In this document: in pieces, positions 33,221-41,325 of the stretch
Position numbering within the stretch: position 1 is the first letter of the stretch
Layout of the letters: each line of letters begins with the position of its first letter
Origin: Candidatus Saccharibacteria bacterium UBA5148
Lineage (GTDB): Bacteria; Patescibacteriota; Saccharimonadia; Saccharimonadales; UBA4665
DNA: 64,000 nt
Assembly (NCBI GenBank): GCA_002413835.1
Contig: DHXU01000003.1
Location: 62,910 to 126,909 of the forward strand
Reading direction: 5' to 3'
Notes under the pieces: generated by a model
Database searches by the model: none
What the model was told of the DNA's origin: nothing
Seen by the model: only the letters and a program-made list of their open reading frames with translations
Position numbers and translations under genes: made by a program

Positions 33221-33329
33221 TCAGACCACCCCACGGGTCCTGTCATCCGGTCCACCCCTAAAATTTTTTGGATAAGCCAAAAAGATTTTGGGGTTGCCCC
33301 GCCGAATGCCACCCCAGGTGGTGATCTGA
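33221..33329. repeat. Nested inverted-repeat element upstream of dprA
   Basis: Outer arms TCAGAcCACC (33221-33230) and GGTGgtgaTCTGA (to 33329) enclose a long inner hairpin at 33255-33293: CCCC, AAAAT and TTTTTGG pair with CCAAAAA, ATTTT and GGGG around an ATAAG loop. It is in the 5' region of dprA on the minus strand. It may be a leader RNA, a terminator-like barrier or a small mobile remnant. Confidence 0.5.
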
Positions 33330-33418
33330 AGCCATATTATATGAGGTAATTTATTAGCACAAGCAAAAATTATAGCTTATGCTAAAACGTGACAAATTGT
33401 CCATAATATATTTTAGTA

Positions 33419-33447
33419 TTGACAATGGGTAAGCATTTTGCTAGAAT
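33419..33447 (+). promoter_or_regulatory. Strong promoter of the 390-nt RNA
   Basis: TTGACA (33419-33424), 17-nt spacer ending in TGC, TAGAAT (33442-33447): consensus -35 plus extended -10. Expected start near 33454. Confidence 0.8.
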
Positions 33448-33453
33448 AGCAAT

Positions 33454-33846
33454 CTATAAGTTCATACAGGTAAAACTGCACCAGAACCTACGTACCTTAT
33501 ACCCCCAATTCTAACAATTTGTTAGATTGCCTTAGAGCGTGCTGTGGTCCCAAGTTGTTACCCTCCACTTGTCCGTAGCCTGTGTATCACTTCGGTGATG
33601 ACACAAGCGCTCTAAAGCATACTAACCCCTTTAACCCCGTATTCCCCCTCGTTTTATTTGAGCTGTGGCGAATTACGGAAAAACCTCTGAGTGGGCCGTT
33701 TGAGTATCTTTTGCGAGAATACTTAAGCGGAGGCCTTCAAGGTGGGTTGAAGGGTGTTATTTGGCGGACAACCCTATGGTGGTACCATGGTTGTCCACTG
33801 AAAAAGGCCTACAAGCGGTGCCCACCCCCTCTTGTAGGCCTTTTTT
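33454..33846 (+). ncRNA. Structured non-coding RNA of about 390 nt, unidentified
   Basis: Bounded by a near-consensus promoter and a strong terminator, with no coding frame of note. Stems visible: TTAGAGCG (33532-33539) with CGCTCTAA (33608-33615), enclosing TGTGT-a-TCAC-UUCG-GTGA-tg-ACACA (33581-33605) with a cUUCGg tetraloop; AGTAT/ATACT (33703-33723); CCTTCAA/TTGAAGG (33734-33753); and GGACAACC (33766-33773) with GGTTGTCC (33789-33796) around ATGGT-GGT-ACCAT. Length fits RNase P RNA or tmRNA, but the conserved core of RNase P and the tRNA-like ends of tmRNA are not seen. It is therefore an unassigned RNA. Confidence 0.7.
33801..33846 (+). terminator. Terminator of the 390-nt RNA
   Basis: AAAAAGGCCTACAAG / CTTGTAGGCCTTTTTT: 15-bp stem, 15-nt loop, run of six T. 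Classical intrinsic terminator. Confidence 0.92.
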
Positions 33847-33854
33847 GGTATAAT
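33846..33854 (+). promoter_or_regulatory. Extended -10 promoter emerging from the terminator
   Basis: TGGTATAAT starts with the last T of the terminator U-tract, so transcription of the next gene restarts within a few bases of the RNA's end. Confidence 0.6.
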
Positions 33855-33876
33855 GCAGCTCAATAGGAGATTCATC

Positions 33877-34167
33877 GTGGAGCGTAAAGGCAATAAGATT
33901 ACGGATTTTACTCCTGAAGAACGAGAAGTGCTCGGACTAGCGTACTTTCGGCGCAGCCTTCCCCTGCGCAAAGTTCCTGCTGCCATCGACAGATTATTTG
34001 AACAAGCATCACCCCGAATTCAGGCTACTGATGCAATGAATATTGAGCGCTATGGAAGCCTGCCTGACCCTAACCGAAATTCTCAAATGATAAATCTAGA
34101 GGCGTTAGAACAACTTCGGGTGGCTCGGGCACTGCAGACACTTACTACACCTGATCATCGGGAATGA
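33877..34167 (+). CDS. Hypothetical protein, 96 aa
   Basis: Not recognised. A soluble, charged, helix-rich protein (ITDFTPEEREVLGLAYFRR at the start; DRLFEQASPRIQ; NLEALEQLRVARAL near the end). I take the GTG at 33877, with AGGAG 7 nt upstream, because the ATG at 33853 lies inside the TATAAT box. Own promoter directly after the ncRNA terminator. It converges on pth. Confidence 0.65.
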   Translation: MERKGNKITDFTPEEREVLGLAYFRRSLPLRKVPAAIDRLFEQASPRIQATDAMNIERYGSLPDPNRNSQMINLEALEQLRVARALQTLTTPDHRE

Positions 34168-34184
34168 TTTAGGCAATAACGGTA

Positions 34185-34826
34185 TCAGATCAGGAAGCTG
34201 CGGGTTTCAGCCTGCAGTTCAGCACCATAGACCAGTTCACTAAGGACGGCATTGACCTCGCGGGTCAGTTCGGTCATATGGGATAGTTCGTCTGTATTAA
34301 ATTTCTGCAGCACGTAGTCGGCGCTGTCCATCTGTTCCGGCGTCTTCGGACCGATGCCGATCCGGATGCGGCCGTAGTCTTCTCCGAGGTGCTGCGTGAC
34401 GGATTTGACGCCGTTATGGCCGGCCGCACTGCCGCCCATCCGCATCCGCATCTGTCCGAAAGTAATGTCCAGCTCGTCGTGGACGACGACGGTCTTGTCC
34501 GCCTGGACTCTATAAAAACTACTGACTGCCTGGACCGCTTCTCCGCTGAGGTTCATGAAGCTTGTTGGCTTGATGGCCAGGACGCGGGTGTCGCCCATCT
34601 GCCCGACTGACAGTAGACACTTCAGATCTTTTTTCTGAATCCAGGGCGCCATGTCACTTGACGATGCCACAAAGGCATCAAGACAGGCGAAGCCGACGTT
34701 GTGGCGGGTCTGATCGTATTCCAGGCCCGGATTACCGAGGCCGACGAGCAGTAAGGTCTTGTTGAGGCCGACAGTTACATAATTGACGGGATTGCTGGTT
34801 TGCGGACGACGTTGGAATAGTGACAT
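34185..34826 (-). CDS. pth: Peptidyl-tRNA hydrolase
   Basis: Recycles peptidyl-tRNA released from stalled ribosomes. The 213-aa protein has a 24-residue polar N-terminal extension, then the family core VGLGNPGLEYDQTRHNVGF (about residues 28-46, with the catalytic His), KPTSFMNLSGEAV, VVHDELDI with the catalytic Asp, and GGSAAGHNGVKSV. TATACT lies 7 nt before the ATG. Confidence 0.94.
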   Translation of the reverse strand: MSLFQRRPQTSNPVNYVTVGLNKTLLLVGLGNPGLEYDQTRHNVGFACLDAFVASSSDMAPWIQKKDLKCLLSVGQMGDTRVLAIKPTSFMNLSGEAVQAVSSFYRVQADKTVVVHDELDITFGQMRMRMGGSAAGHNGVKSVTQHLGEDYGRIRIGIGPKTPEQMDSADYVLQKFNTDELSHMTELTREVNAVLSELVYGAELQAETRSFLI

Positions 34827-34833
34827 AGTCTCT

Positions 34834-34839
34834 AGTATA
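34834..34839 (-). promoter_or_regulatory. -10 box of pth
   Basis: TATACT on the minus strand, 7 nt before the ATG at 34826. Confidence 0.55.
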
Positions 34840-34915
34840 CACAGTATTTACAACCGCTAAGTTGCAAAGAAGCAAGAATAATATATACTATCGTGTTTAA
34901 GGAGCCACAACACAC

Positions 34916-35338
34916 ATGGAATCACTCGATCGTCTCATAGGCATGCTGGATCCGGCCAACTATCAGCCGGAACTCTGCCTCGGTTGTCCGCAGCGCACCG
35001 ATGGCCCGATCAAAAGCCTCTTAGCTAGATGTGCCCTTGCCGGCAAAAATCCTGGCTGTGCAAACAAACCGATCATCGTGAAAGTAACACGTGAGGTCGG
35101 CCAGATGGTTCCATCGCGACCCCTAGAGTTTACACTGATAGGGAGCACTGACAGCGGATCGGTAGTTGTAGACAAAATGTGTGGTGCTGGGCTGGACGAG
35201 ACAGAAGCAGGAATTGCGCGGATGATGGCACTTGATGTCACGACAGTATTTGGTTTCCCGGTCCGTACCGCTTATCTTGAAACTGGCGAAACAATCTACC
35301 AGGATCCTGACTTTAAGCGCGACCAGTTCCCTGATTGA
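34916..35338 (+). CDS. Four-cysteine CxxC-QRT family protein, 140 aa
   Basis: No known family, but it is clearly related to the 109-aa protein at 48002. Both have ELC-x2-C-x-QRT-x2-P near the N-terminus and a third Cys 15 residues after the second (here C21, C24, C39, then C48). The spacing suggests a small zinc-binding or redox knuckle. The rest is a beta-rich domain (REVGQMVPSRPLEFTLIG) with a short helical C-terminus. An AAGGAG box precedes the ATG. Its 3' end overlaps der by 26 nt on the opposite strand. Confidence 0.7.
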   Translation: MESLDRLIGMLDPANYQPELCLGCPQRTDGPIKSLLARCALAGKNPGCANKPIIVKVTREVGQMVPSRPLEFTLIGSTDSGSVVVDKMCGAGLDETEAGIARMMALDVTTVFGFPVRTAYLETGETIYQDPDFKRDQFPD

Positions 35339-36767
35339 GGCCGGCTCGGGAGTTGTTTTTGCGCGGTGCCAGTGTCGGGCTGTTGCCGTGCTTGTGCGTT
35401 TCATGCTTTTCGATGAACCAGAGTTGGACGGCGGTGCCGGCGTAGCCGAAGCGTTCACGCAGGGCGCGTTCCAGATAGCGGCGATAGCTCCAGTGGATGT
35501 AACGGGTGTGTGAGCTGAAGATCTTGAAGGCCGGTGTCTTGTTGTCGGTTTCCTGGACCATGTAGTTCAGCTTCGGCATGCGGTTCTTGAGCCCGGCCGG
35601 CGGGTGTTTGTCGACCATTTCGCGCAGCCATTTGTTGAGCTGGACGGTCGGGATACGCTTGCGGCGCTGTTCGTCGATTTCCATAGCCAGGTCGAATATC
35701 TTTGTGACGTTCTGACCGGTGATAGCGCTGGTAAATAACAGCGGTGCCCATGGTACGAAGACATATTCCTGAGTGATTTCGGCTGCCAGAGCATCGCGGG
35801 CGAATGGGTCGCTGGCGCCGTCAGCATCCTTGGTCTCTTCTATTTTAAGGTCCCATTTGCTGACAACCAGCACAAGACCCTTGCCTGATTCTTTGATAAG
35901 GCCGGCAATCTTCTGGTCCAGCTGGACGTTGGATTCGGTGGCGTCGATCAGCAAGAAGCAGATATCGGCCTGCTCGATTGCGGCCAGTGCCCGGACGACG
36001 CTGAATTTCTCGATGCCGACTTCAATCTTACCGTTACGCCGAATACCGGCGGTGTCCATGATCTCGACTTCCCTCTCGTGGTAGCGGACGATAGCCCGGT
36101 TGACGTCGCGGGTCGTGCCGGCCTTGTCGGCTACGATGGCCTGCTGCTTTTTGGCCAGACTGTTGAACAGGCTGGATTTGCCGACATTCGGACGTCCCAG
36201 GATGGCGATATGCAGGCGGTCATCATCTTCCAGTTCGCTGACGGCCGGAATAATCTGGCTCAGGCCCTCGAGGAGTTCATCGACGCCGCGGTTCTGGGTG
36301 GTACTGGTGTGGAAGATCTGTTTGATGCCGAGCTTCATGAACAGTGTCAGATCGTTGCCTTTGGCCTTGTCGAGCTTGTTTACGACCAAGAATACCGGCT
36401 TGCGGCTCTTGAGGGCCATCTTGGCGACGCGGCGGTCTTCTTCGGTGATAACGACGTCGGCTTCGACGACGACCCAGATGACATCAGCGCTATCAGCGGC
36501 CTGCAAAATCTGCTCCTGGATGGTGAATTCGAAGTCGTCTTCCGGATCTTTGATGCCAGCGGTGTCGACCAGCCAGAAATGGCTGACAACATTGGCGCCG
36601 GTTTCGTCGATGCGTGGCAGCTGCGCCTTGGCCATGATGCTGTCACGGGTTGTGCCGGCTTCGCGGGCCACGATGGCTTCTTTGCGCTCCAGTATCGAGT
36701 TGAACAGGCTGGATTTGCCGACATTGGCCCGTCCGACGATGGCGATGATTGGTAGTTTTTTACTCAT
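35313..36767 (-). CDS. der: Ribosome-assembly GTPase Der (EngA)
   Basis: Needed for 50S subunit assembly. The 484-aa protein has two tandem G domains, with P-loops GRANVGKSS (about residues 12-20) and GRPNVGKSS (about 190-198), DTAG boxes VDTAGI and MDTAGI, and NKLD / SKWD motifs. A C-terminal KH-like domain follows (about 370-455). The last 30 residues are a basic, low-complexity extension. TATAAT sits 7 nt before the ATG, divergent from the promoter of the next gene. Confidence 0.95.
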   Translation of the reverse strand: MSKKLPIIAIVGRANVGKSSLFNSILERKEAIVAREAGTTRDSIMAKAQLPRIDETGANVVSHFWLVDTAGIKDPEDDFEFTIQEQILQAADSADVIWVVVEADVVITEEDRRVAKMALKSRKPVFLVVNKLDKAKGNDLTLFMKLGIKQIFHTSTTQNRGVDELLEGLSQIIPAVSELEDDDRLHIAILGRPNVGKSSLFNSLAKKQQAIVADKAGTTRDVNRAIVRYHEREVEIMDTAGIRRNGKIEVGIEKFSVVRALAAIEQADICFLLIDATESNVQLDQKIAGLIKESGKGLVLVVSKWDLKIEETKDADGASDPFARDALAAEITQEYVFVPWAPLLFTSAITGQNVTKIFDLAMEIDEQRRKRIPTVQLNKWLREMVDKHPPAGLKNRMPKLNYMVQETDNKTPAFKIFSSHTRYIHWSYRRYLERALRERFGYAGTAVQLWFIEKHETHKHGNSPTLAPRKNNSRAGLNQGTGRA

Positions 36768-36774
36768 TACGTTT

Positions 36775-36780
36775 ATTATA
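36775..36780 (-). promoter_or_regulatory. -10 box of der
   Basis: TATAAT on the minus strand, 7 nt before the ATG at 36767; leaderless pattern. Confidence 0.6.
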
Positions 36781-36794
36781 ACAGATACGGCTCA

Positions 36795-36823
36795 TTGACA
36801 GAAACTTATCGAGAGTATATTGT
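36795..36823 (+). promoter_or_regulatory. Consensus promoter of the 307-aa gene
   Basis: TTGACA (36795-36800), 17-nt spacer, TATTGT (36818-36823), then 7 nt to the GTG at 36831. The promoter fixes the start codon: an upstream TTG start would lie inside the -35 box. Confidence 0.75.
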
Positions 36824-36830
36824 AGCTACT

Positions 36831-37754
36831 GTGAATTTTGAAAAAAGACAATACAAACACAGGGTAGATTTTGTTGACGAGCAGATAGCTGTCACCAAAG
36901 AACTGTTAGAAAATAATCAGGAAGTCCGCAGCCGGGTCGGTGAAGATATTGTCGCCGGCTTCGGTAGGTTTGCGGATACGTATTTCGTTCCCAGATTGTC
37001 GCACGGCGTGTATACGATGACTCCGGAGCAGCAGAACGGCGAGGGACATCCGGTCATCGCAGCAGCGATGGATGAGACGGTGCGGCTCAGCCGTGAGTTT
37101 TCCACGCCGACCCTCACTCAGCGTCAGAAAGCTGCTGAGACCATCGCTGCCTGGGGTCCAGTGCGGAGCTCGCCGTACGCCGTATTATTGTCGACGGCCC
37201 ATGCCCTAGCTGAGGGCTATGCCGACCCGCTTGTGCTGTTTACACGAGGTATTCCGGGCCGGGTCAAATCAATCCGAGCACAGCATATTGTACCACCGGT
37301 AATGTTCACCGCTGCCCCGACAATGCGGGCTGTCATATATTCGCGCCCAGTGGTCGCCTTGAGCCTGCCGGATACGATCAGAAATGAACTAGATGAAACA
37401 TTTATGTTGCACGATTATGTGCATGTCGAGCAGGCTGTCGGGAATCCGATTATTGGCATACCCGATACTGTGCATGGCTCCAGCGAACTCGAGCTCGCTG
37501 ACGAACATGAGGCTTACGGCATTGCAGCGGCGGCTATCCGCGGTATCGAGGCATCTGGTGGCAGTGTCACGGCTGGCGGCCTAGTGCAGATTGAAGCCCT
37601 TCGTATCCTCGAGGAGCTCGCTGTCCTGACCCCCCGCCTGGCGGCCAATAATCCCATGGCTGTATTCGACCGGCGGATTGCAGCCTATATGGATGAACTC
37701 TATTCCTCGGACGATGTTCTATTCCTGCAGCCGTCGTATAGCTCCAGTAGTTGA
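36831..37754 (+). CDS. Hypothetical protein, 307 aa, possible metal site
   Basis: Not recognised. A soluble protein with a helical N-terminal half. The segment HDYVHVEQAVG, followed about 25 residues later by ELELADEHEAYGI, gives an HxxxH...ExxxxEA arrangement resembling zinc metallopeptidase-like sites. This is inference only. The GTG at 36831 is preferred because a consensus promoter ends 7 nt before it. The stop overlaps the -35 box of the next promoter. Confidence 0.7.
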   Translation: MNFEKRQYKHRVDFVDEQIAVTKELLENNQEVRSRVGEDIVAGFGRFADTYFVPRLSHGVYTMTPEQQNGEGHPVIAAAMDETVRLSREFSTPTLTQRQKAAETIAAWGPVRSSPYAVLLSTAHALAEGYADPLVLFTRGIPGRVKSIRAQHIVPPVMFTAAPTMRAVIYSRPVVALSLPDTIRNELDETFMLHDYVHVEQAVGNPIIGIPDTVHGSSELELADEHEAYGIAAAAIRGIEASGGSVTAGGLVQIEALRILEELAVLTPRLAANNPMAVFDRRIAAYMDELYSSDDVLFLQPSYSSSS

Positions 37755-37779
37755 CAATAATAGTGATTAATGGTACTAT
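37751..37779 (+). promoter_or_regulatory. Promoter of the EEP-family gene
   Basis: TTGACA (37751-37756), 17-nt spacer ending TGG, TACTAT (37774-37779). The leader of about 75 nt carries a CTTTCG/CGAAAG hairpin (37796-37817) before an AGGAG box. Confidence 0.7.
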
Positions 37780-37861
37780 AGCAGCGTATAAGTCCCTTTC
37801 GCGTTAGCAGTCGAAAGTGGTAGACTTGCTAAATTAACCACATCCAGGAGTAATAACACCT

Positions 37862-38683
37862 ATGGCTATCGAAGTTTTCTCAATGAATGCCCGAGACTGT
37901 TTTAGCGACGAAGCACGAGCCCGTCAGCTGATTGATCGTGTCGGTGAACTGAGTCCAAGTGTCGCCGTCTTTCCTGAAGCTTACACCGAAGGTGAAGAAG
38001 ACTTACTGGACGATGTCCAGGAAGAACTGAGCGAATTAGGATACCTCGTAACCTATGGTCATTACGATGACGCCGATGGCCGCAGCGACCGTCATGGTAT
38101 TCTCAGCGTTGTACGCGAGAGTCTGGCAGTACCTGGTAGGTCTGGACAATTGGTCCGAACAGCCGGACGGAACGCCGTCGAACAATGGCTGACAGATCCA
38201 GAAACAGAGCTGACAACGCATTTTGTCGGCGTTCACTTGGATGACCGCGAAGAATCAACCCGCATGGCACAGGCCCGGACTCTCCGCGGCGATATTGTGG
38301 CCGGTGACTTCAATGCCATGCATCCTGGCCAGGATAAGAATCCAAAGATGATGGTTGCTCATTCGATTGCCATGCTGACACGTATGGGGATCATGCCAAA
38401 AGCCACTCCCCAGAGTATCGAAGAAAAATTTAGCCTGGGCAAGATCGGCAGTCTCGGCTACCGCTTGCACGGTATGGGCCTCGGTACAACGATGGCCAAT
38501 CTTGCAGCCTGTTACCAGGATGCAGATCCAGACTTCCAGCCGACTATGCCGGCCAGCAAACCGTTTGCACAGCTCGACCATATTCTGGTCCGACCGAGCT
38601 ACGACGTGACGGACTTCGCTGTCCTGCCGCACAACGGCGAATCTGACCATCGTGGCATCATGGCCCGCGTCGTCGTCCGCTAG
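37862..38683 (+). CDS. Endonuclease/exonuclease/phosphatase-family protein
   Basis: A 273-aa EEP-fold hydrolase. Landmarks are the SMNARD start, VFPEAYTEGEE with the metal-binding Glu (about residues 36-46), VAGDFNAMHPG (about 145-155), LDHILVRP (about 239-246) and ESDHRGIMA (about 261-269). These residues form the usual Asp/Asn/His active site. Substrates in the family range from DNA to lipids. No signal peptide, so probably cytoplasmic. Good AGGAG box and strong promoter. Confidence 0.85.
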   Translation: MAIEVFSMNARDCFSDEARARQLIDRVGELSPSVAVFPEAYTEGEEDLLDDVQEELSELGYLVTYGHYDDADGRSDRHGILSVVRESLAVPGRSGQLVRTAGRNAVEQWLTDPETELTTHFVGVHLDDREESTRMAQARTLRGDIVAGDFNAMHPGQDKNPKMMVAHSIAMLTRMGIMPKATPQSIEEKFSLGKIGSLGYRLHGMGLGTTMANLAACYQDADPDFQPTMPASKPFAQLDHILVRPSYDVTDFAVLPHNGESDHRGIMARVVVR

Positions 38684-38711
38684 TCTCGCTGTTCCCTGTT
38701 TGTTTGCAGCG

Positions 38712-39374
38712 TCAGGCCGGCTTGTAAGTGCCGGGCGCTGTATTTCCAAGCCTGTATGTACCAAAGACGGTCCGGTGTAAGCTGTGCACGTCGTAGCCGA
38801 GAGCCTCGAACGTCCGACGGATCTGACGATTGCGGCCTTCGTGCATCGTCACCGTCCATAGCGTGTCGTCAGTGTCGCCGGCACGCACCAGCTGCAGTTT
38901 ACTGACACCATCTTCCAGGCTGATACCATGGTCGCTGATCATCTGCCGGTGTAGCGGCGCCAATGGCTTCTCCAGACGTATCTGGTAGACTTTGGTTTTT
39001 TCATATTTCGGATGCGTCAATTCTTGAGCTAACGTGCCGTCATTGGTGAGTAATATCAGTCCGCTGCTGTCCTTGTCCAGTCGCCCCACTGGTTTCAGGA
39101 TGTGCAGTTCCGGGGGTAGCAGATCGTAGACTGTCCGATTGCCCTGGCCTTCGCGGCTGCAGACATAGCCGACTGGTTTGTTGAGCATAATGGTCATGGT
39201 ATTGACAGCAGGTGTAATAGGCTGGCTGTCAAGTGTCACGGTATCACCGTCGTTTATCTGTTGGCCGGGGGACGGGGGACGGCCGTTGACCAGCACCCGG
39301 TTGCGGTAGACGGCATCATCGGCCGCCCGCCGACTTAGACCGGTGCTCTGGGCTATATATTTATTCAAACGCAT
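38712..39374 (-). CDS. 23S/16S rRNA pseudouridine synthase, RluB/RsuA family
   Basis: A 220-aa enzyme isomerising uridine in rRNA. The N-terminal S4 RNA-binding domain (MRLNKYIAQSTGLSRRAAD, about residues 1-60) precedes the catalytic domain with Asp in GRLDKDSSGLILLTND, plus the MHEGRNRQIRR motif. The start at 39374 is supported by TATACT 6 nt upstream; the longer frame begins within that promoter. Last gene after the two-component pair on the minus strand. Confidence 0.9.
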   Translation of the reverse strand: MRLNKYIAQSTGLSRRAADDAVYRNRVLVNGRPPSPGQQINDGDTVTLDSQPITPAVNTMTIMLNKPVGYVCSREGQGNRTVYDLLPPELHILKPVGRLDKDSSGLILLTNDGTLAQELTHPKYEKTKVYQIRLEKPLAPLHRQMISDHGISLEDGVSKLQLVRAGDTDDTLWTVTMHEGRNRQIRRTFEALGYDVHSLHRTVFGTYRLGNTAPGTYKPA

Positions 39375-39380
39375 AACTAT

Positions 39381-39386
39381 AGTATA
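39381..39386 (-). promoter_or_regulatory. -10 box of the pseudouridine synthase gene
   Basis: TATACT on the minus strand, 6 nt before the ATG at 39374. Confidence 0.6.
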
Positions 39387-39432
39387 CGGCACGGTAGTAC
39401 CGTTGCTGTGGATTGCAGCTACAGGCTACGTA

Positions 39433-41253
39433 TTATAGTGAGATACTGTTCGGGTCAGTCGGCGGGATGTACTGGTTGCTTGTCGGTGGGACCCATGGCT
39501 GGCCGGGCTGCCAGACTGGCTGGGACGCTGGCTGTGCTTGCTGCGGCGGGACACTGGCGCCGGCGGCCTGGGCGGCGGCTTTGGCTTCTTCCATGGACAA
39601 AAGCTGGTTCAGGTCAGGCTTAGGATCGAGGTTGAGCGGTGAAACAATGTGGCTGCGCATACTGCCGCCGCCTTGGAATTCATTGGCTGGTGCCGAAGGC
39701 TGGTCTATCGCTGGTGCGGTTCCTGGAGTTGACGGCTGCGAAGCATCCTGCTCGGCGTCTGGCTGGTCCGGCAAGGCTGCCGGGCCAGAAGCCGTGATCT
39801 GTGTGCCGGCATCTGCTGGCTGGCTGGTCTGCGGCTGTTGGTCCGGTGCAGTGCTGGAGATCATATCATTGATAGCATTTGAGATTACACCATCACCTTG
39901 CGGATCAGCATCACCGACGGCGGCACCTGGTACAGTCGGCAGATCATAGGCCTGGCTTGGATAACCAGGTGTCGGCTGGGCGGCAGGCTCAGCAGCTACT
40001 GCTGCCGGCTGGTCGACTGCTACTGGTGCCTCTGGGGTATCGGTAGCAGCGGGCGCCTGAGTCTGTTCGGCCGCTGCTTGTGCGGCAGGCTCCTCGCGGA
40101 CTTCCAACTGTCCCATGTCCGGTGTGCCGGCATCCTTGGCATATTCTGATTCATTCTCGTCCGGCGGTGGAGATGCCATGATAATCTGTCCGTTGTCGCT
40201 GGCATCTGTCGTTTGACTGTCGTCGGTTGTGATGTCGAGGTCCGTGGCGCTGCTATCGTCGGCTGGCGTATCGTCTGCTTGCGCTGCTGCGGGCGTCGGG
40301 CTGTCATTCAGGAACTGATCTATCTGAGCCCGCATCTGAGATTCTTCTTCTGCGGCCGGCTCAGCCGTCGCTGTATCTGATCCGGTTGACGCATCTGGCT
40401 GGTCAGAGCTAACTGGCTCCTGGCCTTCCGCAAGCGTGTCTGTGACCTGGGAGCTGAAACCGGCCGAAGCGTCGAAGGATGGCACTTCTGCTGTCTGCTC
40501 GCCGCTAGTCTCGGGCGCTGCTGGGATGCTCGGAGTTTGGGGGAGGTCCAACTGCTCAGTAGCTGTCTCTATAGCTTGGGCGTCCTGTGCTGAGTCGTCT
40601 GATACTGGTGGTAAAGATATGGTTCCACCGTTCGAAACTTGCGGGTCAGAAACTGACGCATCGGTAGTAACGGGCTCACTCGGCTCACTCGGAGGGTTCG
40701 CTACTGCGGCTGAAGTAATCGCGCCATTTGCCAGATCGAGGTCAACTACATTCTGGTCGACAGGCTGTGCGTCTGGTGCTGGTGTGTCTTCGACTTTCCA
40801 TGGCTGACCATCCTGCGGCACGGCTAGTTCGGCGGTATCCGCTGGGACTGCACCTGCAGCCGAATTGACTTGCGCCGGCTCATTGCCACTTCCCAGCACA
40901 TCATGTGTCGCTTTGACGATATCTTCCAGAGTGACCTGTGACTTGACGAGATAGCGGTCGGCTCCAAGTGCGCCTGCCCGGGCGTTGTCTTCGGCCTGCC
41001 CGAGGGCGGTCAGCATAATAACTTTGACGTCGCGCAGCGCCTCCGTGTTACGCAGGATGTCGAGCATTTCAAAGCCGCTGATCTTGGGCATCATAATATC
41101 AGTAATGACAAGATCCGGGTGCTCCTTGGCAGCCAGGGCCAGGGCCGCCTCACCATCCTGGGCGGAGACGATATCGAATCCTTCTGCTGCCAGACGCGCT
41201 TCATAAATCTCGCGCAGGTTGTTGTCGTCTTCGACAAGCATAATTTTTGTCAT
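39433..41253 (-). CDS. Response regulator with very long low-complexity tail
   Basis: A 606-aa protein. Residues 1-122 form a complete receiver domain: acidic pocket E8-D9-D10, phospho-acceptor Asp in LVITDIMMPK (D52), T82 and K104. The remaining 480 residues are a low-complexity region rich in Ala, Pro, Gln, Ser, Thr and Asp with no recognisable DNA-binding domain. It lies 72 nt downstream of the histidine kinase, so the two probably form a system. The tail may act as a scaffold or localisation element. AAGGGG precedes the ATG. Confidence 0.85.
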   Translation of the reverse strand: MTKIMLVEDDNNLREIYEARLAAEGFDIVSAQDGEAALALAAKEHPDLVITDIMMPKISGFEMLDILRNTEALRDVKVIMLTALGQAEDNARAGALGADRYLVKSQVTLEDIVKATHDVLGSGNEPAQVNSAAGAVPADTAELAVPQDGQPWKVEDTPAPDAQPVDQNVVDLDLANGAITSAAVANPPSEPSEPVTTDASVSDPQVSNGGTISLPPVSDDSAQDAQAIETATEQLDLPQTPSIPAAPETSGEQTAEVPSFDASAGFSSQVTDTLAEGQEPVSSDQPDASTGSDTATAEPAAEEESQMRAQIDQFLNDSPTPAAAQADDTPADDSSATDLDITTDDSQTTDASDNGQIIMASPPPDENESEYAKDAGTPDMGQLEVREEPAAQAAAEQTQAPAATDTPEAPVAVDQPAAVAAEPAAQPTPGYPSQAYDLPTVPGAAVGDADPQGDGVISNAINDMISSTAPDQQPQTSQPADAGTQITASGPAALPDQPDAEQDASQPSTPGTAPAIDQPSAPANEFQGGGSMRSHIVSPLNLDPKPDLNQLLSMEEAKAAAQAAGASVPPQQAQPASQPVWQPGQPWVPPTSNQYIPPTDPNSISL

Positions 41254-41325
41254 TCGGATGGCCCCTTGTCTTACATGTTAAATGAAATGCTCATGTTTAG
41301 GCACATTGTACCATAACCCCGGCCA

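Noticed and set aside
33454..33846. Identification of the 390-nt RNA as RNase P RNA or tmRNA
   Set aside because: I could not find the conserved P4 core of RNase P, nor tRNA-like ends with a T arm and a tag frame as in tmRNA; length alone is not enough.
36078..36798. Two long plus-strand frames of 225 and 232 aa
   Set aside because: Both antisense to the first G domain of der; no independent coding signal.
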